Origin: Cudoniella acicularis
Taxonomy: Eukaryota; Ascomycota; Leotiomycetes; Helotiales; Helotiaceae
Assembly (NCBI GenBank): GCA_013054445.1
Contig: JAAMPI010000149.1
Span: 1-59,488, forward strand
Reading direction: 5' to 3'
DNA: 59,488 bases
The translations under genes and the position numbers were made by a program. Positions within the stretch are counted from its first letter, which is position 1; every line of letters starts with the position of its first letter. A model generated the notes under the pieces. It searched no databases. It was not told where the DNA came from and saw only the letters and a program-made list of their open reading frames with translations. Positions 36,716 through 47,510 of the stretch are shown piece by piece.

Positions 36716-38582
36716 ATGAGCTGGTTTCTACCCATCTTCCATGTTTATGTCTTCTGCTTGCTCTTTTCGTCAGAGGTCGGGTAGGAACGTCGAGCGTTTT
36801 TATGCTTATGCCTGTGCCGCTGAATGAATGGAAGATATAAGCAAGGATGGAATATGGAATACATGGAGGAACATGATTGATGGGCGCTTGTGATGATGAT
36901 GTGGAATTTTGTGGGTGGGTGGAACTGATGACAAAAAAAAAACGCACACACTCTCTCTTTTCCCCCTCCCTCTCACTCGCTCAGCAAAGCAAGCAAGCAT
37001 GGAAATCTGAAATGTTTATGAACATGACTCTCCTTATTACATTTACATTTACGTTTACGTTACACCTTTCGAATCTCTCGAGAATTGGGCTGCTACCTAG
37101 GAGCTGAAGTGGTCAGTGGTCAGTCATCATGTGGATACATACTATTATGGATGGTCACGGGGTGGGCGGCTTACATAACAGCACATACACTTTGCGCATA
37201 TAAGGAGGTACAGGCAGGCAGACAGGTGAAGGCTGCGTACAGAACACACACACACACTCGGGAATGGTATGGAAAGGTATGGAAGAGGGTATTCGTGTAG
37301 TGTGATTTGGTTGAATCTTCTGGGCGTTCCGTTGGTTGGTTGTTGGTTGATGATGGTTCATAGATAGATTGGTAGGTATGAGATGATGTTTCGTGCGTGT
37401 GTATGTGGGTTTTGTCTGATGGGGTTGGGTGAGTGAAGATGATATGGTATGTTGGTATTGTGTGATTTTTTTACTCTCTACTTTTGTTTTCTGCTTTCCC
37501 TTTACTTTTAGGGAGAGAGGCTTTTGTGGGGATAGGGTTTGAATTGAATTGGGGTTGGTGAGTGATGGAATCGAAGATTCATGAAAGGGGTAAATGGGGA
37601 TGAGAGAGGGCAAGTGCTCTTGAAAGTAAAACTGAGCTGACTGCTATGTATGGTCTCCAGATTAATATTTTCCGCTCAAGTGAGCCCCTGTCCTGTTCTC
37701 CTACCCACTGAACTGCTCAGATCGTTTCTATATATACTGTCGTCCACGGCTTGTTTCCAATTTTCAGCAGGTACTTTGACAACGATAAAGAGCGAACTTC
37801 TTAGATCTATGTCAACAACGGAAGGAAGCCTATATCTCTACTGGTTTTTTTTCTCATGTAGAGTTCTTCTCTCCTAGAAACTAATTATTTCAAGCATTCT
37901 TTTCCTAGTTATCACATCAATTCACCAATCAGAGTGCCTTGATTTGATAGGTCACTCCTGTGATTGCACCTTGGCACTAACTAAAGAAGTATCTTTAATT
38001 TTATGTGATTCGTCCTACGCACGACTTTCTGCTTTGGAAATTATTACCATCAATAAAATCATCAAACTGCATTAAAGCTGTGTATCACATCACGAAAACC
38101 CCATCCAGCCCCCAGATGGCCCCCAAATACCTCGCGGTAGCTATCCAATCATACCCCGACTTCCAAACTCAGCCTACAAGCTTCCCTGACACGCCTCAAA
38201 ATAGGCGCGACAGACCACCGGTGGGCTGACTGCCTCAGCTTCGGTTGACTGCTTCTCCATAAATAGCGTTCCCGAGAGCCTTGCCTCGACTCATCGCAGC
38301 GCAGGCAGCGCAGCTAAACTCTCTTTTCGATACTCTCTTCGATGTTCTCCTCGATGCTTTCCCAACAACATTACCCAAGAACTCTCTCTGCATCATTACA
38401 TCGATTCCATCATCTTCAATATTCTGACACTGCGATCAAGCATCCAGACAAGTTGCAAGCATCCCAACCCGTCCCCACCAAGGCCGCAAGGCGAGGCTGT
38501 GAACCTCATTCATCGCCGGCCTGGGCAACGAATCAACTCTAGAGCCTGGTCGCAAAGCAAAACAACTCCCTCCATCAAAGCT
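36716..38582. other. Intergenic with simple-sequence tracts, no gene seen
   Basis: 1.87 kb. It includes TTTACA/TTTACG repeats near 37040-37060, a short CA repeat near 37243-37257 and a long G/T-rich strand at 37320-37570 that keeps minus-strand frames open by composition. A frame from 38342 (MFSSMLSQQHY...) and one from 38499 precede the next gene; CATAAATAG near 38261 could be its TATA element. Confidence 0.45.
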
Positions 38583-39996
38583 ATGAAGCTCCTATCCAAC
38601 AAAATCGATCAGCAAACGTTGCGCGTCAGTAACCTCCCCATCCACGTTTCCAAGGCAGACGTGAAGGCTTTCTTCAACCAAGTCACGGCGAAACACCAAG
38701 AAGAGCAAATCGTTGAAAATGTCGGACACATCTATACACCAGTACATTCAAATACCAAAACAACTGTTATTACGTTCTCTTCTTACTCTGTTGCACGGAA
38801 AGCTTTGGAATTAAATGGTCGAGACTTCACGAGTCAAAATGGGCCGTCCGAAGGCCCCTCTGGAACGACCAAAATTAAGATTGATGGCAGTTTTCTTGGA
38901 ATTACTACGCTATATGAACCACCAAATGGAATGCGGCCTAATCTCGAGTAAGTTATCACCAAATTTCACTTTCTCTCTCTCCCAATGCTGATTAAAACCC
39001 TTTCCCCAGTATCGTCATGCTACACGGCCTCACAGGGCACGCCTGGAATACCTTCTCCACGAACTCCAACAGCAGGTATTCCCATTGCACTACAGAGGAG
39101 AATTGGATCCGGGATGAAATGCCTTCACAACTTTGTTTCAAGCATGTATATCCTAGGATCATGACATGTGGATACAATGCGAATATATATAAGGACAGTG
39201 CTGTTGGTGATATTACCGAGCCTGTCAATGTACTTGTCCAATTATTGTCCACGGAGCGTGAACAGGTATGTGATTCTGCTCGCCAAAAGAACATTCAGCA
39301 AATGGTCTAAACGTTCGTACAGGATCCAACCCGTCCTCTCATTTTTATCGCCCATAGCCTCGGCGGAATAGTTGCTAAGCAGGTATATTTTGACCAGCTC
39401 TAGGTCTGACTGAAAATAGCACACTGACACATTTACAGATAATCATTAAATTAAACAGCAAAAGACTTGCAAGCCTTGTGAGAGGTTGTGTATTTTTCGG
39501 TGTTCCTCATTTAGGCTCTGAAGTTGTAACAAGCCTAACTCCAGTCTTGTGGGCCCTCGACTCAACTAAGATTCTCGAGACGGGCAAGATCAATGACCTT
39601 GAACACAAATCACGGAAGCTCTACGAAATTTCTGGTAAGTTTGGTCAAGTCAGAAGGGAGTGTGATATCCCGGTCATCAGTTGCTGGGAGACGAAGCGTA
39701 TGAGTGGCAAGATAGTAAGTTAAGTCCCGTTGATTTCTTCAGCTTATCCGCTGACCCTTGATTATATTGTTTCAAAGACATCAGCAGTTATGGACTACGA
39801 TGATCACCCCATTTCATTTGGAATCGACAGTAATCACAGTCAAATGGTTAAGGTCTGCGATGTTGCTGTCGCCAATGCTTTAGTTGAAATGGCCGCCGGG
39901 GCGATCCAACCACATGCCACTATCTCCTGGATACATAGGCTGCTGCTGAGGAGGAGGAGGAGGAGGAGGCTATTCAGGCTGGAAATTCCCTGTTGA
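38583..39996 (+). CDS. Lipase-like alpha/beta hydrolase, N-terminal domain of a fungal NLR type, stand-alone
   Basis: Five exons: 38583..38947 (or from 38499), 39010..39265, 39323..39382, 39439..39714 and 39778..39996; introns 62, 57, 56 and 63 bp; 391 aa from the Met at 38583. It has an RRM-like start (LRVSNLPIHVSKADVKAFF) and then an alpha/beta-hydrolase: IVMLHGLTGHAWNTF (oxyanion loop), FIAHSLGGIVAKQ (nucleophile Ser219), GCVFFGVPHLGS, and a late Asp/His region (DDHPISFGIDSNHSQMVK). This domain commonly heads fungal NLR-like proteins with NB-ARC and ankyrin or TPR repeats. Here no NOD or repeats follow; the frame ends in Arg-rich codons from a GAG/AGG repeat. A GTTGAA...CATAG intron (39887..39942) would instead lead to a Glu-rich tail ending near 40134. 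So the 3' end is uncertain, and the gene may be a truncated relative. Confidence 0.75.
39948..39968 (+). repeat. GAG/AGG microsatellite
   Basis: Seven AGG units (equivalently GAG) sit at the end of the lipase-like coding frame. In one frame they encode poly-Arg, in another poly-Glu, so length change here would switch the C-terminus. Confidence 0.7.
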
Positions 39997-40268
39997 ACGA
40001 AGGATCAACAGGGGCTCAACAATCGTCACTTGCCCTAGATATACAGCACATACCAACTCTCCACCTCGAATGGAGCAAATTTCTCCTGCGTTCGTGTGTT
40101 TATGCGTCTGGAAGAGAGAAGAAGAAGTGAAAAAATCCCAAGGGAAAAAGGGAGAGCAGAGGCTCGTGCGGCTGACCCGGCCGCCACCCCTCGCTCTAGT
40201 CTTCGCCCTAGGAGGGCGAGACTCGGTATACAAAACACCCTACAAAGCAATTTAAACTACCTTGCAAC

Positions 40269-40595
40269 ATGAGGAACACGCTGAATATTCGATTGCTTCA
40301 GGCTCTCATACGCTATCCTTTACTGTGGCCTGGACCATATGTCCAGGATTCCTGGATATTGATTTTCGTAAGGAATTTCGGGACGCTGGAGTTTGAAACT
40401 GTGAAGAAGTTGGGACATGTTCAGAATATTATTTGGCTTGATTCTGTGCTGAAGCCATATACTTTGAGCGCGACGACGGTTTGGTGGGATCCTGTTGAGA
40501 AGATTAAACCGAAGTGTGAAACTGTGATTAGGGGAGCTTTCGGAGTAAGGAGTCATGAGTCAATTTTTGGGAAGCGGGATCATGTATTATTATAG
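40269..40595 (+). CDS. Hypothetical small ORF, doubtful
   Basis: 108 codons (MRNTLNIRLLQALIRYPLLW...) downstream of the lipase-like gene. I recognise no family. It has a reasonable amino-acid mix and no overlapping better frame, but no splice or domain support. It could be a chance frame or a fragment of a longer, decayed gene. Confidence 0.25.
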   Translation: MRNTLNIRLLQALIRYPLLWPGPYVQDSWILIFVRNFGTLEFETVKKLGHVQNIIWLDSVLKPYTLSATTVWWDPVEKIKPKCETVIRGAFGVRSHESIFGKRDHVLL

Positions 40596-41811
40596 AAATG
40601 GCGTTGATTGGAAGGAATTTTCAGCATTTAAATGGAGTCGAGGGTTAGTGATTATTATTCCATGTCAAAATTGAAAATAGGCAAATAATTTCAAAAAGTC
40701 TTATAGAGCAAAGACCTGAAGAGATTCTAACTTCCGACCTATTTGCTAAGTTTTGTTTGAAGGTTGAGAGGGTCAATACTTGAGAAAGAAGCGGATGGAC
40801 TGAGGGTGGAACGTTTACTGAGGTCGCATGGTAGGTAAGTGGCTTTTAGAATCCCTACTTTAGAAGCAGCCCGAATTAAGGGGGAGTGGTCATGTGATAA
40901 CAAGTTAGATTTTTCTGTAATTAATCTTGTACCTAGCCATTCCAAAATGACTTTTAACGTCTGGAAACACGAGCCTCACTGATATTGTCAAAAAAAAAGA
41001 AATGAGAAATGAGGTTGAGGGGACGATTCTCGCAGGTGATATTCATACATCATGTGACAACGTTTCAAACTACTGTAGTATTATATTTTCCTGTGCCACC
41101 AGCCCCCTCTTGTTTCGAAGTCACCCCGCACGTTCATTCCCCTCCTTCTTTTTCTGCATTGATCTTAACGATTCTTCGCATTCAGCTTTCGGATCCTTTG
41201 CATCCTTCTTTTCCTTGAGGTCTTCTCCTTTTCTCTCGAATGTATATAGAGGAAATGGTGTAATTTCATTAACTAATCTATCATTAGTTTTAATGGAAAT
41301 AATCGGAAATGAATACACTTTCTAGTGATATTTTATGGCGTTATATCTTCTCGACCGTTATGCACGCAGTATCGCAAAATCCGTTATAACACTCTAAATA
41401 CTTCTGCTACTGTGACACAGTATAAGAAAGAAAACAGTTTTAAGTTTTAACATAATTTAGCCTATCCTTTTATGTTGTCTGTCTAATTTTTAGCGCTTTT
41501 CACTTGGTGACTATTTAGTAATTTTCAAGTGATTGGGGCGGCTTCGCGATACTGCGCGCATGACGATCGAGGAGATATACTCTCATTGCACTAGTTCCTT
41601 CCTAACTTGCTAATATCAAGTTGCAATTCATGAATCAATTTAGTGTAAGCTTTTTTATCTTCTTCACACAAACATGTAAAGATTACGTAGAGAATCTGTT
41701 CTTCCTATCTAAATTTGAGACATTTTGCCGATGCCTGTATGCGTTCTATAAATCCAAATTTACACACTAGAATTCGTAAAAGTGTGCAGAGGGTGTGGCA
41801 ACCCAGGGACC
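40596..41811. other. AT-rich intergenic, nothing recognised
   Basis: About 1.2 kb at the start of a 9 kb gene-poor tract. Only short, motif-free frames. Confidence 0.45.
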
Positions 41812-42456
41812 TCAAATGCCAATGATGATAGTAGCAATATGAAGGGAGAATTTTGTACGTATACTTGGTACTACCACTAGAGACATGTTGGTATTTCTAG
41901 TTTTGGTTCGCCAAGGGGGGGGATGCCTCGTGACAACGCACCTGTATGCACATTGATCATGAAGCTCAAGCATGATTCCAGCCATTAATATAGAGCGATA
42001 TTTTCCCGATATGCTTGGATTATACCGTTCAAGCCGTTCCATTCTCCATTTGCACAACCTCCAATTTTTAAAAAAGGAAAACACTAATAGTACTCACAGG
42101 ATGGCGACTTTATCGTCGCGGTCAGTGCAGAACTCGATACCAATGCATTCTGTAGCGACTTCTTGCAAATTACCAATAGCAATGGAAATACGATCTCTGT
42201 CAATATTGCTGATACTTGCCCTGATTGCGACCCCTCGCCTCTTGACTTGTCTGAGGGGGGGTTTCACGCCACTGGCTGGGAATTTAGATGTGGGGGCCAC
42301 TGATATCACTTGGTATGTTTTGGTTTTGAAGGGAGGGAATTGTGATTGACTTTTATAGGACGATTCTTGCCCGAGCAGCGGATCCGAGTTAATCTGGGCG
42401 TGTGTTATCTGAGGAAGAACTTCTGAAGGATAGAGAAGGGCCGGTGCCACATTCAT
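41812..42456 (-). CDS. Hypothetical protein, probably spliced, doubtful
   Basis: A 120-codon frame from the Met at 42456 (MNVAPALLYPSEVLPQITHA...) ends at a strong donor (CT-GTGAGT at 42097). A 54-bp intron 42044..42097 would join it in frame to MERLERYNPSISGKYRSILM and on to HDQCAYR, after which a second donor (AG-GTGCGT, about 41942) is possible; the exact end is unclear and 41812 is the last in-frame stop. No family is recognised, and there is no signal peptide or membrane helix. The surrounding DNA is AT-rich and gene-poor, so this could also be a decayed gene. Confidence 0.3.
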
Positions 42457-42887
42457 TTTAAAATTTGAAAATATTCTTGTATCTTTTTAGGTTCTAGCTT
42501 TTTGTGCGTTGAAAGGTATCTGAGAATAGGGATACCAGTCAAGAGAAAGCTGATTCATTCAATCCTCTTTCTATAACAAATCTAAACGTTGAAAGTTGTT
42601 TAAATTTCAATTATAGAAGTTTTAGAATTCTTCTGTTGAGGTGCTGCAGAGAGCATTTACAGCTCAGTGAGAAGTGATTGCATTGCTCTAAAAGAGTGAA
42701 GTTCGAGATACTGAATATAAGTGGGAAAGGACTGAGTACGTACTGAAAAAGAGAGGCCCAAAGACGGAGGCAAAGCTCGTACGAGCAGGAACAGGTGGTC
42801 CGAGAGTCTAGGCCCGAACCCTGAGCCCCTGAAGGAGAGAAGCACGTGCAAAGTGGGGCTCGCTGCAAGTTTTTTTTACTTTTCTAC
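42457..42887. other. Intergenic, nothing recognised
   Basis: 430 bp between the doubtful gene and the hAT element, with no gene seen. Confidence 0.4.
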
Positions 42888-42895
42888 CTTGGTAG
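42888..42895 (+). repeat. Left 8-bp target-site duplication of the hAT element
   Basis: CTTGGTAG directly precedes the left inverted repeat and is repeated exactly at 43494..43501. Confidence 0.85.
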
Positions 42896-43493
42896 CAGTG
42901 TGTTAAAGGAATATTCAAACTAATTAATTACTAATCAAATCAAATCCATTATTCTTAATTAGAATTTGATTAACTGTTTTTAAGACTCACTTGATTTGAT
43001 TTAAATAACTAATTAAAATAAATTTAATTCGTTTAGTAATTAAATCTATAATGTTTATTATTTTATGATTCTTAAACTTTTAGATTAAATATAAGATATA
43101 TATAAGTCTATAGGCCTTCCTTTAACTAAATTCTTATATGCTAGTCTTTTCTAGCTATCTAAGTGCTTCTAAAGAGTAAGAAATAAGAGAGAAAAAAAAA
43201 GAGAGAGGGTTATAGCCTTAATGCCTTAGGTTAAGCTGGCCGGGGGGGGGGGCTTTAAGTCGAAATAAAAGCTTCATATTAAGTTATCTTCTTATTCTAG
43301 TTTAAGGGCCTCTATTCTATAAGTATAAAGACAGGTTCGAAGTATTTATCTCTTATAAGGAAGCCTAATTATATAATATTCTATTTATATATTCACGTAA
43401 CTAAAGTAATTAATTACTAATTAAATTAAATCAATAATTATGATTTGATTTTAATTAGGGCCTATTAATCAAATCAAATCAATTTACACACTG
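42896..43493. mobile_element. Non-autonomous hAT element (598-bp MITE)
   Basis: The ends are inverted: CAGTGTGTTAAA on the left and CAGTGTGTAAATT at the right in reverse complement. Both subterminal regions carry AATTAATTACTAAT followed by AAATCAAATC-type repeats. A perfect 8-bp direct repeat CTTGGTAG flanks the element, the target-site length of hAT transposons, and CAGTG...CACTG ends fit that superfamily. The interior is strongly AT-rich with no transposase frame, so it would need a transposase supplied in trans. It contains an 11-base G run at 43242..43252. Confidence 0.88.
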
Positions 43494-43501
43494 CTTGGTA
43501 G
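43494..43501 (+). repeat. Right 8-bp target-site duplication of the hAT element
   Basis: CTTGGTAG, identical to 42888..42895. Confidence 0.85.
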
Positions 43502-46500
43502 TAATCTTACCTTCACACTCCTTTCAAAATAAGATTTTTTGAGTTCTTACCAATTAAGATTTAATTTATTTTTCCTCGGGTGATTTACGATATAAGTACG
43601 CGAGCTTGTTAAATCACGTTTCCGAATCTCCAGCAATGGTTTAAAAGGCGAATCGCACATTGAATTTAACTGGTTCAGATGTGAATTTCATTGACACGGA
43701 GTTTGTTGAAGCGCGGAAGGGTTTGGAAGCCAATTCTTAACTGATTTGTTAACCAATTTGTGGCGAGACTAGGAGAGTAACCTTTCCCCTGTCTTTATGA
43801 TTTCCGAATTTCCGAATTATTTTCTCTTAAACTTCTGATTAGCACCATTTGTTGAAAGTGCTGTTAATATTTGTTCCCCTGCTGAGATTTCTGCTGCTGT
43901 CATTTTATGGTATCACTGACTCATGAATGCAAAGAAATTATTTAAGCAGCTATATTACTCTAAAGGGCTCACTAGTAATATTGGTCATGTATTAAATTTT
44001 CTCGCAGAGTGATATTCTAAGAGAGATACTTCTCAGGACTCGAGAGAAGCTCTCCCATCGGATTTGTGGGAGTTTGTGAAGAAAAATATGTTCGCTATAA
44101 AATAGAAGTCATGGTGCAAGTATATATACGTCCCTGTGACTAGCCTTAGGAAGTTTAGGCATGCCGCATGCAATTTTTTCTAACTTTCTTTTATCGTTGC
44201 TACTTGCTAGTTGAGAGTTGAATTCCATGCTCTGTTCTGCGAGTGTGATATGGAACTCCACTCACTTAAGGACTATGGTTCTGAAACCATTTGCCGCTTG
44301 GCCTGCCTCATGGAGTTTCCTAGACCGAAAAATACGAGATGACTATCTTCTTCAAAGCTAAAAATAGAACCGAAAGCTTAAAAGAGAGTAAAAATTCACT
44401 AGCAAAAGACTTCGAACTTGGCAGCCTCCATCCAGAAAACATAAATTGAAGTGTCTCGGTTTGATTTGACTCAGTCATCGTCTCGGACCGCTATGTACAT
44501 AACTGCTCATGCATGTGCGGAAGTTACTCAATAACTGTAGTCGCGCGAACACAACGAACTTTACAGATACTAACTATTGCACGGAGTTCAACTCAAGCCA
44601 TGTTGTTTTGAGCCCAGATCCGGGTAGTATTCCGGAAATAATTAAATTATATCGAATCTGCAGAGCGATGACAGCGGCTTCTAATTCAACAGTATAGCAA
44701 ATTTTGACAGCAGCTGTCTTCGGGTTTTGAGCATACTAAATAAGAGAAATTTTTTGATCGGCTGACTGCTCTTTGGGTTTTTTTTTTTGAACGGAACTTC
44801 GGAAGATGTCTACAAAACTCGGCATGGGGAAAAATGTCCCCGTATAATGGATAAGGTCACAACTCAAATAGTCACACGCTACATCAGCTCGATATCTCCA
44901 GGGCTCTAGTCACCCATGGATGCCAAATAGGCTCTAGAAGAAAGATTGATATCTTATATTAACTTTGCCAATTTCCCTGAATTGTCAATCTTATGTTCCG
45001 CAACCCGCTATTAAGCGAGATCGTTAAAACGACACTTGAAAATGATTAAATAGCTACGAGGGGTTATCTTAAATAAATTGGAGAAATAGAAAAATATTGA
45101 GTAAGAGTTCAATTACTTAATCTTTCTTCTCTGGACTAATCGGAAGTCATTTAACTTTTGAAGTGATTTCCTGTAAAAACACGTGACTGGTCAAGTTGCT
45201 GACATTTAAGAAGAGCCCAGGACACGAAAACCTTACTATAGTTAAGGGCCCTGGGCTCCCATTTTACTCGCTCTAAGTCATTGCTGAATTGCCTCAGGGA
45301 GGGAGGTGTTACGACTGAGGATATATGAAGTGAAGTTGGGTTGCTAAAAGAGTGTGAATTGCTTAGTCTAGTCTACAGAACAGCTTTTGGTGGGAGCTGT
45401 GTCCCTTATTTATAGGCTTCCGGTGCCCACACGCTACCGAGGATCCTGCTCATCTTCCTACGCATAAACTACAGTAATAGCTTATGCCTTGGCCCATATG
45501 ATCAATGACACCGTAGGATCTAAAGGCATAATCATCATAGCCACTTCCTTTGAATCCTTCGGGTGGCGACCCCCTGAGCACGTGACCTGGAATCGCTTCC
45601 TCAACAGGAGGACTATTCCTTCGAAATTTCAAATGGAGAAATTGTTTTTCAAAAGTTATACGTAAGCAACTGAATAGGCAAATGGCAAACCCCTCACTGC
45701 AATTTTAAGTCCGAAAGATAATAGGGACGCATTGCTATTGGTATTTATTCTGCTGCCATATCACTTTCTGCTGTCACAACTAGAACACCTTTTGCTTCAC
45801 TTAACCAAGTCGAGCACTAAAAGTTCGGACTATTTCTCATGCTGGCAGAAGACCTCGATTGGCTGCAGTGATGATAGAAGGGGTAGGGAAGCTCCTGTGG
45901 CTAGGGCTGGGAACGTTCAAGACGCGTTTGAGGAGTCCGTCTTTGGGATCATGGGCAGGGTAGATGCAAACAGCTGAGATCGGGCGAGGATGGTGAGAGT
46001 TGGCATGCCGTAGAATGGTTGGTCATCTTCGCCGACGAGGTAGAATGCCGAGGTATCTTGGTTAGTAGACGTTCTCGCTGTTTTTATTTCTGACTTTTGC
46101 CGATTGAATTTGCATGTTACTATTACTTGTCACGAAACACAGCCAGAGTGGTGAATTTTCTGTTATCGAGGATTAGCATATGGCTAAGATTCAATGAACA
46201 GAACCAAAAATGACTCGTAGATATATGATATACTTTAAAATGTAAAACTAGGGTCTTCGTGAAGAGAGTGGTGGTGTACCGGTAGCATCTCACTTAATTG
46301 CCAGATTGATAGAAGTTTCGTTCACTTGCCACATCTGTGAGATTAGTGAGTAAACACCAACATTATTTTCCCCTCTTCCAATCCATCTTTAAAAAAAAAA
46401 ACGGCCTTGTAATGAAATCAAAGGATAGATAACAGCGCGCGATTTTAAATAAACTTTTGACGAAAATTGTGAACTTCTAATTTCTCAACATCTTCTATTG

Positions 46501-47273
46501 CCAGAGGGAAGCCACCCAGCCAGAGGAAAGCTTAAGAAGGGAAGGACATGTATTATCCTCGATCTCCTCAGGTCCCAAGCTTATAAAAAGTTAAAAAGTT
46601 AATATATTGCTGTCAAGAGCACAACTGTTGTCAAAAGCTCCTTCGCTGTCATATTTTGATCCGTGCTTCCTTTACAAGTAGTATAGTTTTGTCAAATTTT
46701 AGGAAATCAAATTACAACTTGGAATAGGCTGTAGCAGATAAGTTTCGGGTGTTTCTGGAATAACGACACTATTGGGACCACAGCTTCCCTCTGCCCATAT
46801 TTTCGCTACTTCTTCCGATAATTCTCAAGGAATTAAAAGTTTCTCTAGCTTGGAACACAAAGAGGTTATTAATACTCTCCAGATGCATGAGCAACAAAGG
46901 GTGAGCTCGGAAATATTGAGTTGCCCGAATGCGCGTAACACTTTTCAGAGCCAGGGGAAATATTACCGCAAAAGAGAGAATATCGGTGTGGGAATTCTCT
47001 ATTTTCTTGTAAGAAAGATAAGAAGATGTAAATTTTGGAAGTTCTTGATATAAGAAAATAAAAAAGGGCAGTGCAAGGAGGAAAGTTGAATTATGAACAA
47101 GTTGACTTGCTTGATTGATTATAGACTTATTCGTGATCGAGTCACGGAGATTACGAACTTATTTAATGAAGACACGTATGTATTGAGGATCGAAACCACT
47201 GGCGGCGAAAGATCAGAAAGAAGTGAAGTGCAGGAAAAGTCTAAAAGGGGAATCTAATCGACCAGTAATAACT

Positions 47274-47356
47274 TATTTTATATCACAGAGACCGGTGTAC
47301 CGTACAATTAATTTTCGACTTAGATACACCGATCTCCTATACATATAAAATTAAAT
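47274..47356. repeat. Imperfect inverted repeat (hairpin)
   Basis: The left arm reads TTATTTTATAT then GAGACCGGTGTA; the right arm, in reverse complement, reads ATTTTATAT then GAGATCGGTGTA, with a spacer of about 25 bases. It could be a short palindromic MITE or a decayed one. No target duplication was identified. Confidence 0.45.
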
Positions 47357-47490
47357 AAATGGTTTGCTGTTAATTAGTCAAAAGTGCTGTCATATTCCGA
47401 TATATATCCGACTGTCTCTCGAATTTCGCGGGGCACAACTATCAGCCCCAGAATTAGAAATCAGAAGGAAGATGCATTTTAATAGAGAGA

Positions 47491-47510
47491 AGGGGAGGGG
47501 AGGGGAGGGG
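47491..47510 (+). repeat. (AGGGG)4, G-quadruplex-type run
   Basis: Four consecutive AGGGG units, giving four G-tracts separated by single A, the pattern that can fold as a parallel G-quadruplex. It lies in non-coding DNA, with no gene adjacent. Confidence 0.7.

Noticed and set aside
37155..37613. 152-codon minus-strand frame
   Set aside because: Pro/Thr/His/Gln repeats come from a G/T-rich plus strand; no coding evidence.
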